Positions 47,045 to 55,740 of a stretch of 64,000 nt of DNA are shown here, one piece after another. This DNA comes from Streptococcus sanguinis SK1 = NCTC 7863 (lineage in GTDB: Bacteria; Bacillota; Bacilli; Lactobacillales; Streptococcaceae): contig NZ_GL878511.1 of assembly GCF_000194945.1 (NCBI RefSeq), forward strand, positions 248,001-312,000, read 5' to 3'. The notes below the pieces were generated by a model, which was not told the DNA's origin, did not search any database, and saw only the letters and a program-made list of their open reading frames with translations. A program made the translations under genes and the position numbers. Position 1 is the stretch's first letter. Each line of letters begins with the position of its first letter.

Positions 47045-47893
47045 ATGATTTTAGAATTTTTCCAAGGGCTGCGGGACTTTCACTTCCTGCAAAATGCCCT
47101 CATCACAGCCATCGTCATTGGGATTGTTGCTGGAGCTGTCGGCTGCTTTATCATTCTGCGCGGCATGTCGCTCATGGGGGATGCTATCTCTCATGCGGTT
47201 CTGCCCGGTGTGGCCCTGTCCTACATTTTAGGGATTAATTTCTTTATCGGAGCAATCACTTTCGGACTTTTGGCCTCGATTATTATCACCTACATCAAGG
47301 GCAATTCCATTATCAAAAGCGATACGGCCATTGGGATTACCTTTTCTTCCTTCCTAGCTCTAGGTGTGATCCTGATTGGGGTTGCCAATAGCTCCACTGA
47401 CCTCTTTCATATTCTCTTTGGGAATATCTTGGCTGTGCAGGATATTGATATGTGGATCAGTATCGGAGTCGGAATAGCTGTGCTCTTAATCATCATCCTC
47501 TTTTTCAAGCAGCTATTGATTACTTCCTTTGACCCACTGCTGGCTCAAGCCATGGGCATGCCGGTCAGCTTCTATCACTATCTGCTGATGATTCTTTTGA
47601 CCTTGGTCTCTGTGACAGCCATGCAGAGTGTGGGAACCATTCTGATTGTCGCTCTCTTGATTACACCGGCAACAACGGCCTACCTCTATGCCAACAGTCT
47701 GAAAACTATGATTCTGCTGTCCTCGGGTTTGGGCGCTCTGGCTTCTGTACTGGGGCTCTTTATCGGCTATAGCTTTAATGTCGCTGCAGGATCCAGCATT
47801 GTCCTGACCTCGGCCCTCATCTTTCTCATCTCTTTCTTTATCGCCCCTAAGCAACGCTATTTAAAACTTAAAAACCGACCTAAACTAAAATAA
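47045..47893 (+). CDS. scaB: Manganese ABC transporter permease
   Basis: A 282-residue ABC-3 family permease with about eight hydrophobic segments. RGMSLMGDAISHAVLPGVALSYILG is the family signature loop. The start at 47045 has GGAGG upstream within scaC; the in-frame ATG at 47030 overlaps that site. It forms the membrane channel for Mn(II). Confidence 0.93.
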   Translation: MILEFFQGLRDFHFLQNALITAIVIGIVAGAVGCFIILRGMSLMGDAISHAVLPGVALSYILGINFFIGAITFGLLASIIITYIKGNSIIKSDTAIGITFSSFLALGVILIGVANSSTDLFHILFGNILAVQDIDMWISIGVGIAVLLIIILFFKQLLITSFDPLLAQAMGMPVSFYHYLLMILLTLVSVTAMQSVGTILIVALLITPATTAYLYANSLKTMILLSSGLGALASVLGLFIGYSFNVAAGSSIVLTSALIFLISFFIAPKQRYLKLKNRPKLK

Positions 47894-47912
47894 AATTTGA
47901 TGGAGGACTCCC

Positions 47913-48842
47913 ATGAAAAAATTAGGTTTTTTATCCCTGCTTTTGCTAGCAGTCTGCACTCTCTTTGCCTGCTCCGGTCAGAAGAAGGCGTCCAGTGACT
48001 CGTCCAAACTCAAGGTTGTTGCGACCAACTCAATTATCGCTGATATTACCAAAAATATAGCTGGCGATAAGATTGACCTGCACAGCATTGTACCAGTCGG
48101 CAAAGACCCCCACGAATACGAGCCCCTGCCTGAAGACGTCAAAAAGACTTCTCAAGCAGACCTCATCTTCTACAACGGTATCAATCTGGAAACTGGCGGT
48201 AATGCTTGGTTCACCAAGTTAGTCAAAAATGCCAATAAGGACGAAAATAAGGACTACTATGCTGTCAGCGATGGCGTTGACGTCATTTACCTTGAAGGGC
48301 AAAGTGAAAAGGGCAAAGAAGACCCCCATGCTTGGCTTAACTTGGAAAATGGTATTATCTATGCGCAAAATATTGCCAAACGTTTGATTGAAAAAGACCC
48401 TGACAATAAGGCCACTTACGAGAAAAATCTCAAAGCCTATGTAGAAAAACTGACCGCTTTGGATAAGGAAGCCAAGGAGAAATTCAACAATATACCAGAA
48501 GAAAAGAAAATGATTGTGACTAGCGAAGGCTGCTTCAAGTACTTCTCTAAAGCCTACAATGTACCATCAGCCTACATTTGGGAAATCAACACTGAAGAAG
48601 AAGGAACTCCAGACCAAATCAAAAGCTTGGTTGAAAAACTACGCAAGACCAAAGTGCCATCTCTCTTTGTCGAATCAAGTGTAGACGACCGTCCGATGAA
48701 GACTGTTTCTAAAGACACCAACATCCCAATCCACGCTAAAATCTTCACAGACTCAATCGCTGAAAAGGGAGAAGAAGGAGACAGCTACTATAGCATGATG
48801 AAATACAATCTGGATAAAATTTCTGAAGGATTGGCCAAATAA
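47913..48842 (+). CDS. scaA: Manganese-binding lipoprotein adhesin
   Basis: A 309-residue solute-binding lipoprotein of the LraI/PsaA family. Signal peptide with lipobox LFAC at Cys20. Metal ligands are visible: His in [15 protein letters not shown], His in [11 protein letters not shown], Glu near 206 and Asp near 281. It binds Mn(II) outside the cell for ScaBC and contributes to adhesion and oxidative stress defence. GGAGG before the start. A terminator follows. Confidence 0.95.
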   Translation: MKKLGFLSLLLLAVCTLFACSGQKKASSDSSKLKVVATNSIIADITKNIAGDKIDLHSIVPVGKDPHEYEPLPEDVKKTSQADLIFYNGINLETGGNAWFTKLVKNANKDENKDYYAVSDGVDVIYLEGQSEKGKEDPHAWLNLENGIIYAQNIAKRLIEKDPDNKATYEKNLKAYVEKLTALDKEAKEKFNNIPEEKKMIVTSEGCFKYFSKAYNVPSAYIWEINTEEEGTPDQIKSLVEKLRKTKVPSLFVESSVDDRPMKTVSKDTNIPIHAKIFTDSIAEKGEEGDSYYSMMKYNLDKISEGLAK

Positions 48843-48848
48843 TGATAA

Positions 48849-48885
48849 AAGGTTAGGAAGACAAAATCCTAACCTCTTTATTTTT
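48849..48885 (+). terminator. Terminator of scaCBA
   Basis: AGGTTAGGA-N9-TCCTAACCT followed by CTTTATTTTT. Likely partial, since tpx is often read through from sca/psa operons. Confidence 0.7.
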
Positions 48886-48993
48886 GGAGAAGGAGCTTCA
48901 CCTGGAGTCGCTCTCAAATTTCCGGTCAAATTATTCGAAAAAAATCACTATTCGCTGTACAATGAAGCTATCAAACATGAATGGAGACTTCCT

Positions 48994-49485
48994 ATGACAA
49001 CTTTTCTCGGAAACCCTGTAACCTTTACTGGAAAGCAACTGCAAGTCGGCGACACTGCCCACGATTTTAGCTTGACAGCAACTGATCTTTCAAAGAAAAC
49101 TCTGGCTGACTTTGCTGGCAAAAAGAAAGTCCTGAGCATCATCCCATCTATCGATACTGGTGTCTGCTCAACTCAGACCCGCCGTTTCAATCAAGAACTC
49201 TCTGACTTAGATAATACCGTTGTTATCACGGTTTCAGTTGATTTGCCTTTTGCACAAGGCAAGTGGTGTGCTACTGAAGGCATTGAGAATGCTGTCATGC
49301 TCTCTGACTACTTTGACCATTCTTTCGGCCGTGACTATGCTGTCCTCATCAATGAATGGCACCTTTTGGCCCGCGCAGTTCTAGTTCTAGACGAAAACAA
49401 CACTGTGACCTACGCTGAATATGTCGACAATATCAACACCGAGCCAGACTATGATGCGGCGATTGCAGCAGTTAAGAGTTTATAA
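48994..49485 (+). CDS. tpx: Thiol peroxidase
   Basis: A 163-residue peroxiredoxin. The peroxidatic Cys is in [14 protein letters not shown] near residue 58 and the resolving Cys in [10 protein letters not shown] near residue 92. It removes hydrogen peroxide and organic peroxides using thioredoxin, relevant for a peroxide-producing oral streptococcus. It follows scaCBA, as in related genomes, but has a possible own promoter (TACAAT at 48958-48963). Confidence 0.95.
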   Translation: MTTFLGNPVTFTGKQLQVGDTAHDFSLTATDLSKKTLADFAGKKKVLSIIPSIDTGVCSTQTRRFNQELSDLDNTVVITVSVDLPFAQGKWCATEGIENAVMLSDYFDHSFGRDYAVLINEWHLLARAVLVLDENNTVTYAEYVDNINTEPDYDAAIAAVKSL

Positions 49486-49490
49486 GAGAT

Positions 49491-49522
49491 AAAAATACGG
49501 ATTTGCTAGTCCGTATTTTTTT
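49491..49522. terminator. Bidirectional terminator between tpx and the DUF3114-like gene
   Basis: AAAAATACGGA and TCCGTATTTTTTT arms around an 8-nt loop. Confidence 0.82.
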
Positions 49523-50603
49523 GTGCGAAAAACTTCTGCCAAAACTGACGAAACCAAGCCCAAGAACGCAAGAGAAAGGATGGTCGATCCAGTAATTTCT
49601 TGAATTGAGCAATCTCTGCCTTTACCTGTTTATAAGCACTCCGTCCCTTTCGAGCATAAGGGCTCTTAGCCGAGCGATAGCCCAGCGGACCACGATTATT
49701 CTGAGGTGATTTGAACTTGCGGCTGCTATTTTCAATGACAAGCCTGCGAAAGCGAGGATCCCAAACTGCAGGCGTTTTGACATCATAGCGAGTATGAGAA
49801 GCCTGATTGCCCGGACGGTTGCGCTCACCATAGTTAAAGCTGGCTCCGTTCACAATACCATTTTGACTAGCCCCCTCTGGATCTATGATATTGAGAAAAC
49901 GACCTGTCTGATCCAGAATAAACTCTGTATGAAAATCAATCAGGATTTTTATATTAGCCTGACTTGCTTGACCATCCGGATAGATAGCTTGCTCTGATCT
50001 CTTATCAATATAGGCTTTATTGTGCAAGCGAGAGGATTCTTGAAAGCTATAAGGCAGCGCAGACCAATCCTTTAGATAGGAGGCCAAGGCTTCTGCATCT
50101 GTCATACCAGTCTGACGGTAGTGATCTCTGACCCACTGGGCCTGCTGGCAGGAAATGACATAGCGAAACTGATGCAGCTGCCTTTTAAGCTTTTGACTGC
50201 CATCCCTTTGGCTGAAATCATCTGCTGGAAAAGCCTGGCGCAAGGTCCTTGAAAAAATCTTCCAAAAGCCATCATGAGGTGTTAGGTTTGGAGCAATCCG
50301 AGCCAGTAAAAGATCCGTCTCTGCCTTATCTCCACTCAGCTCCTCAGGCATATTAACAAGATTCATAGCCAGAACCAGCAATTCCTGAGCTCCTAACCTG
50401 CTGATTTGAGTCTCCTCAGCCAGCCAAAGATCTTGAAAAAAGGGACTGCCAAAAAGCTGAGCCTCCTGCAGGTAATATCCTTCTTCTAGCACTGTTTTCC
50501 CTTGCACACTAATCTCTGCAAAAACTTGTTCCAGTGCTACCTGAGACCAGCCGATTGATTGCAATTGCTGAAAGAGATGTTCTTTCCCTTCTTTCGGATA
50601 CAT
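49506..50603 (-). CDS. DUF3114-like protein of unknown function
   Basis: A 365-residue cytoplasmic-looking protein (no signal peptide), all-helical at the N-terminus (1-170). A compact conserved C-terminal part holds ILIDFHTEFILDQTGRFLNII, GIVNGASFNYGERNRPGNQASHTRYDV and a basic tail. It resembles streptococcal proteins carrying DUF3114. The C-terminal RxxxxxxxH..RYDV pattern is reminiscent of small toxin or nuclease domains, but this is impression only. Its stop lies within the tpx terminator. Confidence 0.6.
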   Translation of the reverse strand: MYPKEGKEHLFQQLQSIGWSQVALEQVFAEISVQGKTVLEEGYYLQEAQLFGSPFFQDLWLAEETQISRLGAQELLVLAMNLVNMPEELSGDKAETDLLLARIAPNLTPHDGFWKIFSRTLRQAFPADDFSQRDGSQKLKRQLHQFRYVISCQQAQWVRDHYRQTGMTDAEALASYLKDWSALPYSFQESSRLHNKAYIDKRSEQAIYPDGQASQANIKILIDFHTEFILDQTGRFLNIIDPEGASQNGIVNGASFNYGERNRPGNQASHTRYDVKTPAVWDPRFRRLVIENSSRKFKSPQNNRGPLGYRSAKSPYARKGRSAYKQVKAEIAQFKKLLDRPSFLLRSWAWFRQFWQKFFAQKNTD

Positions 50604-50778
50604 GGCTTCCCTCCTTTCTGTTAGCTATAATAGTTCAATACTGTCTAGATTATAATAAAAAATCTAATCTACATAGAACAATTAGATTTTATCACAAACT
50701 CACATGATAACAAAGAACAAAATATGAACCCTTGGAGTGCTAACAATAAAGATGTTCTTAACAAATCACTCAATAAAT

Positions 50779-50805
50779 AAAGAGAAGACCAAACTGGTCC
50801 TCTCT
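50779..50805 (-). terminator. Terminator of the SEC10/PgrA-type gene
   Basis: Minus-strand AGAGAGGACCA-GTT-TGGTCTTCTCT with one mismatch followed by TTATTTATT. Confidence 0.6.
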
Positions 50806-50889
50806 CAGTATGAGTTTTATTGAAATGAGTCGTCCAACTTTTCACGACTGGACAATTCTTCTAGAATTTGATTTTGTCGATAAATGCTT

Positions 50890-53130
50890 TTAAGCTTTAC
50901 GTCGTTTTGCAAAAGCCAGTCCCAGCATAGAGAGTAATCCCAATCCTGCCAGTGCTAGAGAAGATTCAGCAGAACCTGTTTTTGGAAGAGCTGCCGGAGC
51001 CTGATAGGTCTGAACTGGTTTCTTTCCGTTCTTCACTCCCGTTGTAGTGACTTTCAGAACCTTTCGCTCATTCTTAGAAACGAGGTTGGTTGGATCGTCT
51101 GTCTCAAGGGCCGCAAGAGCTGCTTTCAAAGCTTCAAGTTTTGCATTTTCGACTCTATAGGTTTCTTCCTTACTTGCCAAATTTGCTTTAGCATCATTGA
51201 GAGCCGCTTCTGCTTCTTTTAGAAGAGCAGGGGCATTTTGCAAGCTAGTAACATAGTCTTTAGCAGCTTGAACAGCGCGTTGAGCCTCTTCCAGAGCTGT
51301 AGCCGCAGCAGTTGCCTTTTCTTGAGCGTTTGCTGTAGCTGCTTTCAATTCGGCAAGTTTGGCATTAGCTTCCTCAGCTGTTTTTTGCGCAGTTGCTTGG
51401 GCTGTTTCTTTTTCTTTCAAGCTTGCTTGAGCTTTAGCTAAAACTGCAAGCTTAGCCTTGGTTTCTTCAGAAGCCGAATTCTTGCTATTTTCGAGTTCAG
51501 CTTGGTAAGTACGTTCCGCCTTAGCCAACTTGTCCTTAGCAGTTTTCACAACCTCACGCAGTAATGGGGCTGTCTCCTGCTTGTTCTGAGCATTTGTCAA
51601 CGTACGTTGAGCAGCGTCCAACTTAGCTTGCGAAGCCGCTAAATCTTTACGAGCAGCGTCTGCCTCTTGATTATTGGCATTTGGATTGATCAAGGCTGGT
51701 GTGATTTTGGAAGGGTCCTTAATATCACCGTCATCATTCGCGAAGAGAAGGAAGTTAATTCGGTTAATAATGCCGTTGTTGCTAAAGTTAACAGCTACAT
51801 AATCTCCCTTTTTCTGCCTATCTAGGCTGCCAGCTATTTTTTGAGCATAGATTGTTGTTCTAATGGGGTCTCTAAAGCTATCTCCAAGGTCAAATAATTG
51901 GAATTTAATATTGTCATAGATAGTCTTCTTCAAATAATCAACGGACACTTTTTCTTGACTGGCCAACGTAGGATAAAAACCAAGCTCATTTAAACCAGTA
52001 ACTCTATATCCAAACTGATCAAGCCCAAATTTAGCAACCACATCTTTTGGAACATTCACTTGTGAAGTTATAGGATCTTTTGCTTGGGCTCTATATTTTT
52101 GCTCACGGGCTGCTTGGCTTAGGGCCGCCGCATAATCTATACTATTTTGCGTTAATGTTACAGGAGCATTGCCTACTTGCTTACGGATTTGGTTGATTAA
52201 ATCTTGAGCATAGTAGTTAATTTCCAAAAGGATCTCCTTAGGAATATTATTAATATCTACTATACGTCGAACATCCTTTTGACTGCTAATGAAGTTATTA
52301 CTTGATTTTAGAATCGCTGCCTCTTTTGCAAGCATTTCTTTCGCTTCAGGAGTTAACTGACCCGATCCTTTTTTATCAATAGTTCTTGCTGCCCTGATGT
52401 AATCTTGCGATAGGGTAAAAGTATTGTGAACCTGATCTTGAGACGAAAGTTTCGCTTCTTTTTCTTTGATTTCTGCTTGAGCTGCTTTAATGTCTGCTTG
52501 GGCTTGATCAATCGACGCTTGTCGTTTCGCATCTTCGGATTCAGCTGTCTTCAACTGATCTTCGTAAGAATCCAGGTTCTTTTGTTCCTTGTCAAGCTCT
52601 GTCTTTGCCTTTGTTACCTTTTCACTTACCAGTTTGCTGTCCACATCTTTTTGAGCTGCATTCACAGCATCCTGAGCTGCTTGGGTTTCAGTTTGTGCCT
52701 TAGCTGCTTGAGCTTGAGCATCCTGAGCTACAGTCGCCTGTGTGTTTTCTGCTTTTTTAGCTGTATCAAGAGCTGCTTGAGCTTGATTGGCTGCGTTTTC
52801 TGCTGGAGCAACTTTCTTCTCAGCTTCTGTCACAGCTGCTTGGGCTTCCGCAATTTTTTGTGCACTTGTATCAGCATTATCTTTCTTAGCTGTTTCAACC
52901 TTAGTCTCAGCTGCTGTAACCTGTTCTTTGGCTTGGTCAACAGACGCTTTCGCTTGATTGACCTGCTCCGTTTGCTGTTTAAGAGCTTCTGGGCTTGCAG
53001 ATAGAGCCTTATCTTGGTTTGCAGATGCATTTGCATCCACTGGAGTTGTATCTGCAGCTACAGTGTGAGCAATGCCAGTACCAGCAAGAATTGCTGCACC
53101 TAGAATGACATGTTTTTGGATTTTTTTCAT
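50890..53130 (-). CDS. SEC10/PgrA-type LPXTG surface protein
   Basis: A 746-residue cell-wall protein. Signal peptide about 1-26 (AHTVAA-DT), long Ala/Gln/Lys-rich coiled coil (about 45-235), a central CAP-like domain (about 240-480: INYYAQDLINQIRKQVGN, YAAALSQAAREQKYRA), a second coiled coil (about 500-690), then LPKTG, hydrophobic helix and KRRKA. The architecture is that of the SEC10/PgrA surface exclusion family, first seen on enterococcal conjugative plasmids; the chromosomal streptococcal role is unknown. Strong promoter upstream. Confidence 0.85.
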   Translation of the reverse strand: MKKIQKHVILGAAILAGTGIAHTVAADTTPVDANASANQDKALSASPEALKQQTEQVNQAKASVDQAKEQVTAAETKVETAKKDNADTSAQKIAEAQAAVTEAEKKVAPAENAANQAQAALDTAKKAENTQATVAQDAQAQAAKAQTETQAAQDAVNAAQKDVDSKLVSEKVTKAKTELDKEQKNLDSYEDQLKTAESEDAKRQASIDQAQADIKAAQAEIKEKEAKLSSQDQVHNTFTLSQDYIRAARTIDKKGSGQLTPEAKEMLAKEAAILKSSNNFISSQKDVRRIVDINNIPKEILLEINYYAQDLINQIRKQVGNAPVTLTQNSIDYAAALSQAAREQKYRAQAKDPITSQVNVPKDVVAKFGLDQFGYRVTGLNELGFYPTLASQEKVSVDYLKKTIYDNIKFQLFDLGDSFRDPIRTTIYAQKIAGSLDRQKKGDYVAVNFSNNGIINRINFLLFANDDGDIKDPSKITPALINPNANNQEADAARKDLAASQAKLDAAQRTLTNAQNKQETAPLLREVVKTAKDKLAKAERTYQAELENSKNSASEETKAKLAVLAKAQASLKEKETAQATAQKTAEEANAKLAELKAATANAQEKATAAATALEEAQRAVQAAKDYVTSLQNAPALLKEAEAALNDAKANLASKEETYRVENAKLEALKAALAALETDDPTNLVSKNERKVLKVTTTGVKNGKKPVQTYQAPAALPKTGSAESSLALAGLGLLSMLGLAFAKRRKA

Positions 53131-53153
53131 GGGTTTCCTCCTGATATGTTAAC

Positions 53154-53182
53154 AGTATAATGAGAAAAACTTTGTTTGTCAA
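53154..53182 (-). promoter_or_regulatory. Promoter of the SEC10/PgrA-type gene
   Basis: Minus-strand TTGACA (complement of 53177-53182), 17 bp, TATACT (complement of 53154-53159), 24 bp before the start. Confidence 0.82.
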
Positions 53183-53361
53183 ACTATTTACATGTTTTTT
53201 TGAGAACATTTATCGCAAATATGTCCAAAAATAGAATCTCATCTCCATCGCTTCCAAAAAAACTGTGTCTCTAGCTATAATTGTAAAATGAATTTGACTC
53301 TTACTAATCTTGCCGATGATAAACTCTTAACCGATTACAAACATAATAGTCATAGAATGCA

Positions 53362-53393
53362 GAAAACCGCCCGTCAAGCAACGAGCGGTCTTC
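53362..53393 (-). terminator. Terminator after the C39-like remnant
   Basis: Minus-strand ACCGCTCG-N-CGGGCGGT hairpin (one G-U pair) followed by TTTTCTG. Confidence 0.6.
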
Positions 53394-53408
53394 TTATTCA
53401 CGAATTTC

Positions 53409-53916
53409 TTATCCTTTGATAGCAATGAAGGGTGATCCCTCTGTATTATCCGTCGGATCTACACTCTTGACTCCAAAGAGATAGTCTACTGGATACCAGC
53501 CATTATTAGCTGCATTATAAGGGTCACGGACATAGGTTTTTCCATTGTCATAGCCTTTGAGAACCAGCTCATGAGTTACTGGATAATGAGCAAAGATGCT
53601 AGTACCAACGGCACCTAGGACATGATGCCCTTGCAAAAGCACTTCTTTGACTGCAGAAGCTGTAAACAGGGTCTCAGTCGTCAGATCCCAGTGCTGGGCA
53701 GATCGGACAATACCACGGCTGCTGGTGCCAAATCCATCTTTATTAAATTCATTGGTATGGTTATATAGGTAATCCGCAACGGTTGTCGGAAGCACTTCTG
53801 TACCAGTAATCCATAACCATGGCTAGCGTTGTCGGCACGCATCCTGTCGCATCCATGCTGTAAGGACCATACTTCTTGCCGCCCCAGCGACCATCACAAT
53901 GAAGAAAATCTAAACA
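53409..53916 (-). pseudogene. Frameshifted, 5'-truncated C39-like peptidase
   Basis: Two reading frames encode one C39-like (papain-fold) peptidase. Upstream of about 53820, one frame reads FLHCDGRWGGKKYGPYSMD and TGCVPTTLAMV with the catalytic Cys. It then shifts to another frame reading ITGTEVLPTTVADYLYN and continuing through AHYPVTHELVLKGY (catalytic His) and VRDPYN to the stop at 53409. An in-frame TGA at 53917-53919 closes the 5' side and no signal peptide or start is left. The Cys and His halves are thus separated, so no active enzyme can be made. Confidence 0.8.
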
Positions 53917-53956
53917 TCAAAGAAAGGCTTAGACACTGTATTCTTGCAGTGATTTT

Positions 53957-53965
53957 TGTTATACT
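53957..53965 (+). promoter_or_regulatory. Extended -10 promoter of scaR
   Basis: TG-T-TATACT, an extended -10 element 29 bp before the scaR start; no clear -35. Confidence 0.55.
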
Positions 53966-53994
53966 AGGGATAGAAAGTTCAGCGAGGATGCAAG

Positions 53995-54642
53995 ATGCCC
54001 CCAAATAAAGAAGACTATCTCAAGTGTATCTATGAGATTGGCAGCCGCCACAAAAAAATCACCAATAAAGAAATCGCCCAGCTCATGCAGGTTTCACCTC
54101 CGGCTGTGACGGAAATGATGAAAAAAATGCTGGCGGAAGAACTTCTGGTCAAGGATAAAAAAGCCGGCTACTTGCTGACTGATTTGGGACTAAGGCTAGT
54201 TTCTGACCTCTACCGTAAGCACCGACTGATTGAAGTCTTTCTGGTCAACCATCTCGGCTACTCGACTGATGAAATTCATGAGGAAGCCGAAGTCCTAGAG
54301 CACACTGTTTCTGAGCGCTTTGTTGAGCGTCTGGATTCCATGCTCCAGTACCCCAAGATCTGTCCTCACGGGGGTACCATCCCAGCCAAGGGAGAGCTTC
54401 TGGACGAAGAAAATCAACTGACTCTGGAAGAGGCTTCTGCCCCTGGTGACTATATTATCAAACGCGTACACGACGACTTTGACTTGCTCAAATACTTGGA
54501 AAAATATAACCTGCAAATCGGCCAAACCATCACCTTCATCCAATACGATTCTTTCGCTCAGGTCTATCTTCTCAAGACAGAAACCCAAGAAATCCAAATC
54601 AATCCTATGATTGCCCAGCAGATTTATGTGGAAAAACTATAA
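53995..54642 (+). CDS. scaR: DtxR-family manganese-dependent repressor
   Basis: A 215-residue metalloregulator. N-terminal HTH (about 5-60: MPPNKEDYLKCIYEIG, TNKEIAQLMQVSPPAVTEMM), metal-binding dimer domain with HRLIEVFLVNHLGY and EVLEHTVSERFVERLD, then an SH3/FeoA-like C-terminal domain. Closest in layout to ScaR/SloR/MntR, which repress Mn uptake genes when Mn(II) is bound. Its predicted target operator lies at 46264-46287 upstream of scaC. Confidence 0.93.
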   Translation: MPPNKEDYLKCIYEIGSRHKKITNKEIAQLMQVSPPAVTEMMKKMLAEELLVKDKKAGYLLTDLGLRLVSDLYRKHRLIEVFLVNHLGYSTDEIHEEAEVLEHTVSERFVERLDSMLQYPKICPHGGTIPAKGELLDEENQLTLEEASAPGDYIIKRVHDDFDLLKYLEKYNLQIGQTITFIQYDSFAQVYLLKTETQEIQINPMIAQQIYVEKL

Positions 54643-54646
54643 ACAG

Positions 54647-54685
54647 AACCCAGTTCGGACTTTTTAGTCTAAACTGGGTTTTTAT
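54647..54685 (+). terminator. Terminator of scaR
   Basis: AACCCAGTT and AACTGGGTT arms around a 16-nt centre, then TTTATT; it abuts the -35 of the next gene. Confidence 0.75.
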
Positions 54686-54725
54686 TGACAAAAATAAGAT
54701 GTCAGATTACAATAAGTGTACTTAT
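54685..54725 (+). promoter_or_regulatory. MarR-EVE operon promoter with palindromic operator
   Basis: TTGACA (54685-54690), 17 bp, TACAAT (54708-54713). ATAAGT-GT-ACTTAT (54712-54725) is a palindrome overlapping the -10 and the start of transcription, the expected site for autorepression by the MarR protein. Confidence 0.78.
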
Positions 54726-54747
54726 AAAATATCTAGAGGGAAAGCTA

Positions 54748-55209
54748 ATGGAAAAATCGCAGTTTAACTCCATCTACAAGGATGAATACAAAAAATCAAC
54801 CGGTCTGCTCTTTATCCGTACCTACCACAAGTGGCATGGGCTGATAAAAAACAAACTGAGAACGATTGATTTGACCCATCCCCAGTTTGTCGTTCTGACC
54901 ACTCTTGCTGCACTCCTGCGTCAGCAAGAATGGGTGAGTCAAACCGATATTGCCCGATTTTCTGACATGGATGTTATGACCATATCCCAAATCATCCGCC
55001 TCTTGGTCAAGAAAGGTTTGATCATGCGGGAAGTCCATCCCAAGGACAGCCGTGCCAACATCATACTTCTAACGGATACGGGGCTGCAAAAGGTCAACCA
55101 AGCCCTCCCTCTAGTAGAAGGCATTGATCAGGCGTTCTTTGGAAAATTAGGAAATAAAACAGAAATATTGAATCAACTCTTAATGGAACTGGAGGCAGAA
55201 AATGACTAG
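54748..55209 (+). CDS. MarR-family transcriptional regulator
   Basis: A 153-residue winged-helix regulator. HTH about residues 52-110 with QTDIARFSDMDVMTISQIIRLLVKKGLI and the wing VHPKDSRANIILLTDTG (the D-x-R motif). The start at 54748 (MEKSQFNSIYK) has GAGGGAAA upstream; the longer in-frame start at 54685 lies in the -35. Overlaps the EVE gene by 8 bp. Probably represses its own operon; the ligand is unknown. Confidence 0.88.
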   Translation: MEKSQFNSIYKDEYKKSTGLLFIRTYHKWHGLIKNKLRTIDLTHPQFVVLTTLAALLRQQEWVSQTDIARFSDMDVMTISQIIRLLVKKGLIMREVHPKDSRANIILLTDTGLQKVNQALPLVEGIDQAFFGKLGNKTEILNQLLMELEAEND

Positions 55210-55627
55210 ATTTTGGGTGGGTGTCGTATCAAAAGAACATGTACTAAGAGGTGTAGAAGGTGGATTTTGCCAAGTTTGCCATGGAAAGAAAGCACCATTG
55301 AACCGAATGAAAAAGGGGGACTATCTTCTGTACTACAGTCCCAAGTATCAGCTGAATGGTCAGGAAAAGCTGCAGGCCTTTACAGCAGTTGGCAAGATTC
55401 TAGATGACACTGCTTACCAAGTAGAGATGTTTGAAGGCTTTGTCCCATTTCGGCGAGATGTCAGCTACTACCAGCCTGTCAAAGACTGCCCTATTGAGCA
55501 AGTCCGACAGCATCCTCAGTGGCGCCAATATGCTTCTCAGATAAGATACGGACATTTCGAAGTTTCAAAAGACTTCTTCCTTTATGTTTTTGAGCAAATG
55601 AAACTGGACAACCCTGCAAATCAGTAG
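55202..55627 (+). CDS. EVE-domain protein
   Basis: A 141-residue single EVE/PUA-like domain protein. FWVGVVSKEHVLRGVEGGFCQ at the start, MKKGDYLLYYSPK, and AFTAVGKILDD are the conserved blocks. EVE domains bind modified bases in RNA or DNA; stand-alone bacterial members are uncharacterised. Start has GGAGG six bases upstream, inside the MarR gene, implying coupled translation. Confidence 0.85.
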   Translation: MTRFWVGVVSKEHVLRGVEGGFCQVCHGKKAPLNRMKKGDYLLYYSPKYQLNGQEKLQAFTAVGKILDDTAYQVEMFEGFVPFRRDVSYYQPVKDCPIEQVRQHPQWRQYASQIRYGHFEVSKDFFLYVFEQMKLDNPANQ

Positions 55628-55680
55628 AAGCAGCTTCGTTTGACTTACACCTAAACCTTTACTCACCTGTCATCAAATCT

Positions 55681-55715
55681 AAAGTTCCGATTCTCAAGGA
55701 AAATCGGAACTTTTT
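55681..55715. terminator. Bidirectional terminator after the EVE gene
   Basis: AAAGTTCCGATT (55681-55692) and AATCGGAACTTTTT (55702-55715) between convergent genes. Confidence 0.82.
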
Positions 55716-55740
55716 GATTTGCAGTGAAATTATCGATTTA

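Noticed and set aside
50890..53130. SEC10/PgrA-type gene as a sign of an integrated conjugative element
   Set aside because: No relaxase, integrase, mating-channel genes or attachment repeats around it; such genes are also chromosomal in oral streptococci.
53289..53420. Plus-strand ORF of about 43 codons starting MNLTLTNLADD next to the C39 remnant
   Set aside because: No ribosome binding site, and its second half is the complement of the terminator and the C39 3' end, so coding is unlikely.
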